This document shows positions 31,298-36,782 of a DNA stretch of 36,782 nucleotides, one piece after another. Under the pieces are notes generated by a model. It was given only the letters and a program-made list of their open reading frames with translations, searched no databases and was not told where the DNA came from. Position numbers and translations under genes: made by a program. Source of the DNA: Levilactobacillus spicheri DSM 15429 (GTDB lineage: Bacteria > Bacillota > Bacilli > Lactobacillales > Lactobacillaceae); contig NZ_AZFC01000015.1 of assembly GCF_001435095.1 (NCBI RefSeq), positions 395,962 through 432,743 on the forward strand. Reading direction: 5' to 3'. Within the stretch, counting starts at the first letter, position 1. Each line of letters opens with the position of its first letter.

Positions 31298-32122
31298 GTG
31301 AGGAAGCCGTGGTGTTGGGGAGCGTTGATTTTAGGAAGTGGCTGGGCCGCGTACCATTGGCTGAGCCGCCGGGCCATCACGCCGCGTGACCGGCGCTATC
31401 GGCGGGCGGGCATCGTACAGACGACCACGCCGACCCTTTTTGTGCCGGGGTGGGGTGGCAACGCCTGGACCTATAACGGCATGCTCCGTTGGTTTGCGCG
31501 TCAGGGGTACGCCGCGAAGGTCCTGACGATTCGGGTCGACTACCACGATCACCTGCACGTCTCCGGTCAGTGGCCGGAGACGGCCGTGAACCCGACAATT
31601 CAGGTCCTGTTCGACCACAACTTCACGGGCGACTATCGCCGGCAGACGCGGTGGCTGACCCAGATCCTGCGCTGGCTGCACCAACGCTACGGGGTGACCG
31701 CGTACAACGCGGTGGCCCATTCCTGGGGTGGCAGTGCGCTGGTTCACAGCCTGGTCCGCGATGGGGCCGACCCGACCCTGCCACGCCTGCGCCGCGCCGT
31801 TCTCCTGGGGACTCCGGTCGATGAGACACCGCCGAACGCCCCGCAGGATCCCGCGTACCGGCGCTTGCTGGCGGTGCGCCACAACCTGCGGGCCAACGCG
31901 GGGGCGGAGATCCACAACGTGTACGGCGTCCTGACCGGTCACGCGACCGACGGGGAGGTCCCGGTGCGCCAGGTCACCGCCCTGCGCGCCGTGGTCGCGG
32001 ATAGTCCCGTGACCTATCAAGAACACCCCGTAGACGGTATCGGGCATGGACGGTTGCATTCGGCTCCGCGCATGTGGCGGCTGATCGCGCGGCTGCTCTG
32101 GGCCAACAAAAAGGACGACTAA
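31298..32122 (+). CDS. Alpha/beta hydrolase (DUF915-like), membrane-anchored or secreted
   Basis: A 274-residue alpha/beta hydrolase. The N-terminus (WCWGALILGSGWAAYHWLS) is a likely membrane anchor or uncleaved signal. The hydrolase core starts with TLFVPGWGGNAWTYNGML, which carries the oxyanion-hole turn. The nucleophile serine is in VAHSWGGSALVH (near residue 145), and the catalytic histidine is probably in GIGHGRLH near residue 250. This pattern fits the DUF915 hydrolases common in lactobacilli. The substrate is unknown; some relatives act as esterases. GTG start with GGAGGG upstream. It is divergent from galM and convergent with the HAD phosphatase gene; the stop codon lies inside the terminator stem. 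Confidence 0.85.
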   Translation: MRKPWCWGALILGSGWAAYHWLSRRAITPRDRRYRRAGIVQTTTPTLFVPGWGGNAWTYNGMLRWFARQGYAAKVLTIRVDYHDHLHVSGQWPETAVNPTIQVLFDHNFTGDYRRQTRWLTQILRWLHQRYGVTAYNAVAHSWGGSALVHSLVRDGADPTLPRLRRAVLLGTPVDETPPNAPQDPAYRRLLAVRHNLRANAGAEIHNVYGVLTGHATDGEVPVRQVTALRAVVADSPVTYQEHPVDGIGHGRLHSAPRMWRLIARLLWANKKDD

Positions 32123-32140
32123 CCAATTGGTTAATCGTCC
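32113..32140 (-). terminator. Terminator of the HAD phosphatase gene
   Basis: GGACGA.TAACC / GGTTA.TCGTCC with an AATT loop. On the minus strand CCTTTTTGTTGG follows. The left arm overlaps the last codons and stop of the hydrolase gene on the plus strand. Confidence 0.8.
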
Positions 32141-32166
32141 AGAATGTTCAACCAGTTTAGCTCCGG

Positions 32167-32985
32167 TTAAAGTTCGTCTGCTAAGATAGCGTCAATCACG
32201 TTGAGGACGCCCTCGTGGTCGTTGTCCGTTGGCGTGATCAGGTTGGCGACGTCCTTGACCGAGTCCGTGCCGTTCTGCATGGCGACGCCGAGGCCCACGT
32301 GGCGGAGCATCTCTTGGTCGTTATCGTTGTCGCCAAAGGCCGCGATCTCGCTGGGGGCGATGTGCCAGGCCTGGGCCAACTGGGTCAGGCCAATCGCCTT
32401 GTTCATGTGCGGGGCGATGATGTCGATACTGCCGAAGCCGCTGGCCGTGGCGTGGATCTGCTCGGGAAACTGGGCGTTGAGCGTCGCTGCGATGGTGCGG
32501 ATGGCGGTGTCGGGCCACTCGCCGTTGATTTTATAGATGGTATCAGCGACCTGCGTCAGGTCGGGAACCCGCACCAGGTTGTTGAAGAAGTAGTCCTGAG
32601 CGACGGGGTCGTCCGGCTGGTCCGTCAAGTTCAGGTAGGTCCCGTGGGCGCCGGAGAGACGCAAGACCCGCGGGCGCAACGCCGGGTCGGCCAAGATGTC
32701 GCGAACGACGCTGCGGACCGTGGCTAGCGGGATCGGGGTCTCGAAGAGCGTTTGACCGTGGTCGACGATCAGCCCGCCGTTCTCGGCGACAAAGGTCTGA
32801 ACGGCCGGGGTGGGCGCAAAGACCTCCTGAAGGTGGCCCAGGTGGTTGCCACTGGCGACCACAAAGTGGATTCCGGCGGCCTTGAGTCGTTGGAGCTGGG
32901 CCGCAAAGCGGTCATGGTTGTAGGTGCGCGTTGAATCGAGGAACGTGCCATCGACATCGGTGGCGATCAGTTTAATGTTGGTCAT
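32167..32985 (-). CDS. Cof-type HAD-IIB family phosphatase
   Basis: A 272-residue cytoplasmic phosphatase acting on small sugar phosphates or nucleotides. Motif I is ATDVDGTFLDS (nucleophile near residue 8). Motif II is VVASGN near 44. The large C2-type cap lies between about 85 and 190. Motifs III and IV are the lysine in NKAIGL near 201 and AAFGDNDNDQEML near 220. The start is the ATG at 32985, preceded by GGAGG; a codon seven residues upstream lacks a ribosome binding site. A promoter TTGTGT-17-TATGAT lies at 33018-33046. Substrates of Cof proteins overlap and cannot be assigned from sequence. Confidence 0.92.
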   Translation of the reverse strand: MTNIKLIATDVDGTFLDSTRTYNHDRFAAQLQRLKAAGIHFVVASGNHLGHLQEVFAPTPAVQTFVAENGGLIVDHGQTLFETPIPLATVRSVVRDILADPALRPRVLRLSGAHGTYLNLTDQPDDPVAQDYFFNNLVRVPDLTQVADTIYKINGEWPDTAIRTIAATLNAQFPEQIHATASGFGSIDIIAPHMNKAIGLTQLAQAWHIAPSEIAAFGDNDNDQEMLRHVGLGVAMQNGTDSVKDVANLITPTDNDHEGVLNVIDAILADEL

Positions 32986-33017
32986 CCCAGAAACCTCCGT
33001 TTTCAAATATTACATCA

Positions 33018-33046
33018 ATCATACGGAGTTTTTTTGAGAAACACAA
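33018..33046 (-). promoter_or_regulatory. Promoter of the HAD phosphatase gene
   Basis: On the minus strand TTGTGT (33041-33046) and TATGAT (33018-33023) are 17 bp apart. Confidence 0.7.
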
Positions 33047-33202
33047 TGAAAGTTCAGTTGCCAAGAAATACACAGATTCGGCAGTCAGGCTAGACGACGC
33101 CGCTACTTGGGGCCTAAGTCCCCGGCAGAAAAGTATGAAAAAAGTGTGAAGAAACGTTAGAGGACTAGTTTTTCCTTTTACAATGCTATAAAATATTAAT
33201 CA

Positions 33203-33247
33203 AACGGTAACATAAAGGTTGAAAATAACGGTTATAATAAACGGTTA
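33203..33247. promoter_or_regulatory. Direct repeats before the MarR gene
   Basis: AACGGTAA (33203), AACGGTTA (33227) and AACGGTTA (33240) lie 24 and 13 bp apart and surround a TATAAT box (33233-33238). They could be sites for a regulator that binds direct repeats. The rest of 33047-33202 holds no gene. Confidence 0.4.
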
Positions 33248-33309
33248 GTGGGTCAGAATAGTAACAGTAAAAGGTATAGAGCAGTTGAATTTGAAAGGAA
33301 GAGAATGAT

Positions 33310-33693
33310 ATGACGCAAACGAGTGACTTAAGCCAATCCCTAGAATGGTTTTCCCAATTACAAAAGATCATGCGACCAGTAACGACGATTAAAACGGAGG
33401 AGATTACGATTTCCCTGGAACAGTTTAATCTCTTACACGCCATCACCGACCAACGGGATGATTTTACGCCAACCAAGTTTGCGAACCAGATTGGGGTCTC
33501 GAAGTCGATGATCTCCGGCCAGATTTCACGGTTGTTACGCGCCGGCTTAATCGAAAGTATCGCTTCGAAAGTTGACCGGCGGCAGCACAACCTGAAGCTG
33601 ACCCCGGAAGGCGTCAAAGTGTACACCCAGGTGCGCGGCCAAGTGGTCGATCGCTTGAACGACCTGCACAGCGACATCTCTAAGCTGATGTAG
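33310..33693 (+). CDS. MarR family transcriptional regulator
   Basis: A 127-residue winged-helix regulator. The recognition region is FTPTKFANQIGVSKSMISGQISRLLRAGLI (residues about 56-85), followed by the wing with the family DxR turn (KVDRRQHNLKLTPEGV, near residue 95). The flanking helices make the dimer. AAAGGAAG precedes the ATG. It is short but complete. Its targets are unknown; the surface-protein gene 145 bp downstream and its own repeat-bearing promoter are candidates. Confidence 0.85.
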   Translation: MTQTSDLSQSLEWFSQLQKIMRPVTTIKTEEITISLEQFNLLHAITDQRDDFTPTKFANQIGVSKSMISGQISRLLRAGLIESIASKVDRRQHNLKLTPEGVKVYTQVRGQVVDRLNDLHSDISKLM

Positions 33694-33838
33694 CATTGCT
33701 TTAATTTCAGATGGTTTCAAAAGCCCGTCCATTATAAAATCTTTCATTTCTGTAACATTTCGGTTAAGTTGACCCAACGCTTTCTGGTATTAGCTTATAC
33801 TGTGGGAGTAGAAAGATTTTGGAAATGGAGGGCTTTTT

Positions 33839-35683
33839 TTGAACTTGAGGGGTCAACATATCGTTGCGACCGCCCTTACGGTGGGAATCGCGCTCCTGGG
33901 CATGGCTGGCTGGTCAACAGTTGCCACCCCGGGAAGCAGTGAGACCGTCGCGTACGCGGACACAACCATTAACGCGCAGCACCAAGGCATGGTGGGGAAT
34001 GCCAAGACGGTGAACAACGACGCGTTTCAGAAGATGATCGATAAATGGAACAACGGCAACGTCACGGTGCACGTCCCCAAGGGCACCTACCTCTTCAATG
34101 CGGGTCACGTGGTGCTCCACTCGAACCTGACGTTTAAGTTCGACAAGGGGGCCGTCTTCCGGATCACCAACGGCGACCGGTTGAACATCGCCTACCCGAG
34201 TCCGGAGAGCGGTTACGATGGCGGAATCTCGAACGTGACCTGGAAAGGGGCCACGTTCCAGGGGGACAACACCTCGGACGGGCAAAGTGTCTTCGTGCAG
34301 AGCCTGAACCACGCCCAGAACGTCACTTTTGACGGCTGTGTCTTCGACAACGCTGAATCACCGACCGGGCACTACATCGATATCGACGGTAGCCGCAATA
34401 TTAACGTGCTGAACTCCGTCTTTACCGGGTTTAACGGCTCGATGGACTACAAGGAAGCCATCCAGGTCGACTACTCCAACAAGAAGGCCATGTCCTACAA
34501 GTTGACGGGCGACCAGTACGACAACCTGCCGTCCTACAACGTGACCGTCGACGGCAACCAGTTCTTGCCGGTCACCCGGAAATCGGGGCAGGTCCAGTCG
34601 TACGCGCCCAACCCAATCGGGGAACACGCGATTTACGGGCACGGTGCGGCGGGCATCATCCACGACGTCCACTTCACCAACAACACGGTGGTTGATCCCA
34701 AGCCGTTATTAGACGACGGGGTTGCCACGATTCACTTTAAGGGGATCTCGAACCTGTGGATCTCCGGGAACAAGTTCATTAACCAACACGTCTTGGGCTC
34801 CGGGAACTACATTTACCTGTACAACTCCGAACCGTCCTACGACATGAAGAACTTGAATATCACGGATAATCAATTTATCAACGTGAACCCAACCAAGCAG
34901 TACATTTACTTAGATGCGGGGAAGACCAATGACAACCCGATGTCGGATATTACGATCACGGGGAACAAGATCACCACGCAAAAGGAAGGGGCCACCTTCG
35001 TCGATGGCAACTTCGCGTTGTCCGGGTCGGGCATCAAGATCAAGGACAACAAAACCACGATTGCGCCGTTCACCAGCACAACGGTGACGCCGCAAAAGCC
35101 GATCACGAACACGTCGGTCAACAAGCCAACGAAGAAGCCGAATAAGCAGAAGCAAAAGCTGAAGAAGCGTAAGCAGACCAACAAGCAGGAAGACTACTAT
35201 GCGGGTCTGAACACGCAAACGGCGCAGCTGAAGAGCAACTACAAGACTTACTCGTTGTACAACCACATCCGGGGCCACAAGAACTGGAACATCATGAAGT
35301 TCGACTGGAAGAAGATCAAGAACAAGCGGGTCTACCTGGACATGCGGGCGGAAGCCGACACCGGTAAGTGGTACCGGATTCGCTTCTCCAAGAATTCGAC
35401 GACCAAGTACTGGATCCGGAAGGGTGCCTTGGAATTCAACAAGATCACCGTTGAAGACTACGACAAGGAACTCAACCTGATGAAGGTCTACCCCGTCTAC
35501 ACGCGGCCGTTCAACGATCCCCTGCTAGCCAAGCAGAAGGGGACCACGGCGGACTTGAACAAGCGGGAAATGACGATTACGCACCGGGCACGGCGGATCG
35601 ATGCCAACGGGCACCAGACGACGTACTACCAGATGAGCAATGGTCTCTGGACCCGGGCCGGTGCCTTCGACTTGGATGCTTAA
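33839..35683 (+). CDS. Secreted cell-surface protein: beta-helix domain plus GW/SH3-like C-terminal modules
   Basis: A 614-residue secreted protein. The signal peptide covers residues 1-40 (hydrophobic core VATALTVGIALLGMAG, likely cleavage VAYA|DTT). Residues about 45-410 show repeated short beta-strands with N/D-rich turns (NVTFDGCVFDNA, NINVLNSVFTGFN, NLWISGNKFIN, NLNITDNQFIN, DITITGNKIT), typical of a right-handed parallel beta-helix as in pectate lyases and other polysaccharide-active proteins. A Lys/Pro/Gln/Thr-rich linker follows (about 412-452). Two modules with KWYRIRF..TKYWIRKGALEF and TTYYQMSNGLWTRAGAFDLD resemble GW/SH3b wall-binding domains. No LPXTG is present, so attachment would be non-covalent. 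TTG start with GGAGGG six bases upstream. The substrate is unknown. Confidence 0.82.
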   Translation: MNLRGQHIVATALTVGIALLGMAGWSTVATPGSSETVAYADTTINAQHQGMVGNAKTVNNDAFQKMIDKWNNGNVTVHVPKGTYLFNAGHVVLHSNLTFKFDKGAVFRITNGDRLNIAYPSPESGYDGGISNVTWKGATFQGDNTSDGQSVFVQSLNHAQNVTFDGCVFDNAESPTGHYIDIDGSRNINVLNSVFTGFNGSMDYKEAIQVDYSNKKAMSYKLTGDQYDNLPSYNVTVDGNQFLPVTRKSGQVQSYAPNPIGEHAIYGHGAAGIIHDVHFTNNTVVDPKPLLDDGVATIHFKGISNLWISGNKFINQHVLGSGNYIYLYNSEPSYDMKNLNITDNQFINVNPTKQYIYLDAGKTNDNPMSDITITGNKITTQKEGATFVDGNFALSGSGIKIKDNKTTIAPFTSTTVTPQKPITNTSVNKPTKKPNKQKQKLKKRKQTNKQEDYYAGLNTQTAQLKSNYKTYSLYNHIRGHKNWNIMKFDWKKIKNKRVYLDMRAEADTGKWYRIRFSKNSTTKYWIRKGALEFNKITVEDYDKELNLMKVYPVYTRPFNDPLLAKQKGTTADLNKREMTITHRARRIDANGHQTTYYQMSNGLWTRAGAFDLDA

Positions 35684-35702
35684 GCATTAAATCATTAATT
35701 TT

Positions 35703-35747
35703 AAACGGCTCTCCCATCATTTTTGGTGGGGGAGCCGTTTTGTTTTG
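35703..35747. terminator. Intrinsic terminator of the surface-protein gene
   Basis: AAACGGCTC.CCCA pairs with TGGG.GAGCCGTTT, followed by TGTTTTG. Confidence 0.85.
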
Positions 35748-36124
35748 GGGTGAACGAGCAGAGGATGGGTGGGCTTCAGCTAAATAATTTTCTAAAACGA
35801 CGAATTGGTGCTTGCTAAAAGGGCCGATTCGTGGTTATATATACGACAACCATTCGTTAGCTGGCTGATTGAATTAATCGGTCATGGGGTGGGCGGACCG
35901 TCGCTGTGAGATAATCTGGCCCGAAAAATGAAACCCTTTTCAATCTTCAAAAAATCTTCAAACTTCGGGTGAAAAAAGGTCGGATTCACCTGCTAAGGTT
36001 GATATAACAGCAATGGTCGCTTGCTTTCCGGCAGTCCTAAAAGTTGAGAAAAGATTAAATGGTCTGAAAGTCGAGCGTTATGGGTTTCATCATTGCGGTT
36101 TGTGGTGTACAATGATTACCATAA
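35748..36124. other. Gene-free AT-rich intergenic region
   Basis: No credible coding sequence. A direct repeat AATCTTCAAA-like pair occurs at about 35941-35962. The -10 box TACAAT (36108-36113) of the downstream gene lies at its right edge, with TTTCAT (36085-36090) at 17 bp as a poor -35 box. Confidence 0.45.
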
Positions 36125-36150
36125 TTAGCACTCAAACAAAAGAGTGCTAA
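36125..36150. promoter_or_regulatory. CIRCE operator (HrcA site) with an 8-bp spacer
   Basis: TTAGCACTC (36125-36133) and GAGTGCTAA (36142-36150) are the exact nine-base arms of CIRCE, the HrcA repressor site of the groE and dnaK operons. The spacer is AAACAAAA, eight bases where the classic element has nine. It begins about 12 bp after the -10 box TACAAT, the usual position at the transcription start. Confidence 0.85.
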
Positions 36151-36195
36151 TCCCAAGTACCTCATCGACAAACACACTAATTGGAGGGCGATTTT

Positions 36196-36624
36196 ATGAT
36201 CAAAATGTACTTTCATGCTAAAACAACCGCGGTAACTAAAGCGATGAAATGGCTCGCTAACCATGATGCGATCTTTACCGCACGTGACATTAAAAAACAA
36301 CCTTTAACCCGGGAAGAAATCCTGTACATGTTATCCTTAACGGAAGAAGGCACCGACGACTTGATTTCCACCCGTTCCAAGGCGTACAAGGCGTTGCCAA
36401 CGTCCGTGCAGGACATGGGGATGAACGACCTGGTGGCGTTGTTGCAAAACAACCCCGGTATCTTAAAGAACCCGATTGTGGTTGACCAAAACAAATTGGC
36501 AACTGGGTTCGATTTGGAAACCATCCGTGAGTTCGTGCCGGCGTCATACCGGAAGAAGGAACTGGCCGGTTTCTTCAAGATTTTAAACGGCACCAAGAAC
36601 GCGCTGGGCGTTTCGCCAGCTTAA
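36196..36624 (+). CDS. Spx/ArsC-family protein lacking the redox CxxC motif
   Basis: A 142-residue protein of the Spx branch of the ArsC family. Spx binds the C-terminal domain of the RNA polymerase alpha subunit and redirects transcription under thiol stress. Conserved Spx features are EEGTDDLISTRSKAYK, including G52 of the alpha-binding surface, and NPIVVDQNKLATGFDLETIREFVP. The redox switch is gone: Cys10 and Cys13 of B. subtilis Spx are Thr10 and Val13 here (YFHAKTTAVTKA), and the Arg91-Arg92 pair is Lys91-Asn92. The start is the ATG at 36196 with GGAGGG eight bases upstream. It is a single gene behind a CIRCE operator, so it should be induced by heat or misfolded protein through HrcA. 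Confidence 0.85.
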   Translation: MIKMYFHAKTTAVTKAMKWLANHDAIFTARDIKKQPLTREEILYMLSLTEEGTDDLISTRSKAYKALPTSVQDMGMNDLVALLQNNPGILKNPIVVDQNKLATGFDLETIREFVPASYRKKELAGFFKILNGTKNALGVSPA

Positions 36625-36639
36625 TCCATGATTAATCAT

Positions 36640-36679
36640 AAAGGACCGCTTGCCCCATCACGGGCAGCGGTCCTTTTTT
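36640..36679 (+). terminator. Intrinsic terminator of the Spx-like gene
   Basis: AAAGGACCGCT / AGCGGTCCTTT with inner GCCC / GGGC, then TTTTC. Confidence 0.9.
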
Positions 36680-36746
36680 CGTGCATACTTAACGAAGGGG
36701 AGTGCCGGTCAGTCTAGACTGATTGCGGTCAGCGCCTACCAGTCGG

Positions 36747-36782
36747 CCAGAATAGGGCTGGAACGTGGCCGGCACGACTTTG
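36747..36782 (+). repeat. Three-way-junction intergenic repeat, copy C (cut by the window end)
   Basis: The first 36 bases of an element in the orientation of copy A: P1 strand CCAGAATAGGGCT, GTGGCC, GGCACGA and the start of P2. Together with 20 bases of upstream flank (from 36727) it is identical to 10679-10734. Confidence 0.8.

Noticed and set aside
33186..33677. 163-codon minus-strand frame across the MarR gene and its promoter
   Set aside because: It is antisense to a clear winged-helix protein, and its product has no recognisable character.
1..36782. CRISPR arrays, tRNA or rRNA genes, prophage or toxin-antitoxin pairs
   Set aside because: No regularly spaced direct repeats, no cloverleaf with CCA-type ends and no matching proteins were seen.

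Overview
The window looks like chromosome of a high-GC member of the Lactobacillaceae, most likely a Levilactobacillus or close relative. This is an inference from a maltose phosphorylase of the lactobacillus type, the 89-residue zinc-independent ribosomal protein S14, a YfhO-type protein, a CiaRH-like two-component pair, strong AAGGAGG ribosome binding sites and short tight intergenic spaces. No tRNA, rRNA, CRISPR, prophage or transposase gene was seen.

Layout. 1-4.7 kb: an AEC-family carrier with an attenuator-like leader, then two Na+/H+ antiporters (CPA1 and CPA2) around a small DUF2929 membrane protein. 4.8-10.6 kb: a DUF554 membrane protein divergent from a LysR regulator, a coupled membrane-protein/quinone-reductase pair divergent from an Old Yellow Enzyme-type oxidoreductase with a shared palindromic operator, and two small membrane proteins. 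10.6-17.2 kb: a YfhO family protein between two repeat-rich intergenic regions, then a CiaRH-like response regulator and kinase. 17.4-31 kb: an alpha-glucoside region with two parallel modules. Module 1 is a MalR-like LacI regulator, an MFS sugar transporter and maltose phosphorylase. Module 2 is a LacI regulator divergent from a paralogous MFS transporter and a GH31 alpha-glucosidase. Aldose 1-epimerase follows, and a zinc-free S14 gene with a Zur-like box lies between the modules. 31-36.8 kb: an alpha/beta hydrolase, a Cof-type HAD phosphatase, a MarR regulator, a secreted beta-helix surface protein and a Spx-like protein behind a CIRCE operator.

Together the two sugar modules would import maltose-type disaccharides by proton symport. 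They would then split them either by phosphorolysis (glucose plus beta-glucose-1-phosphate) or by hydrolysis, with GalM balancing anomers. The beta-phosphoglucomutase needed for the phosphorolytic route is not in the window.

The most unusual signal is non-coding. A family of about 135-bp intergenic elements occurs seven times (five complete, two partial) at 10.7, 11.1, 14.5, 15.0, 29.7, 29.9 and 36.75 kb. All complete copies fold into the same three-way junction with a conserved GGCACGA-like strand, and the stems differ in sequence while keeping base pairing. A second notable signal is a Spx paralogue that has lost both redox cysteines and Arg92 and sits behind a heat-shock CIRCE operator with an 8-bp spacer.
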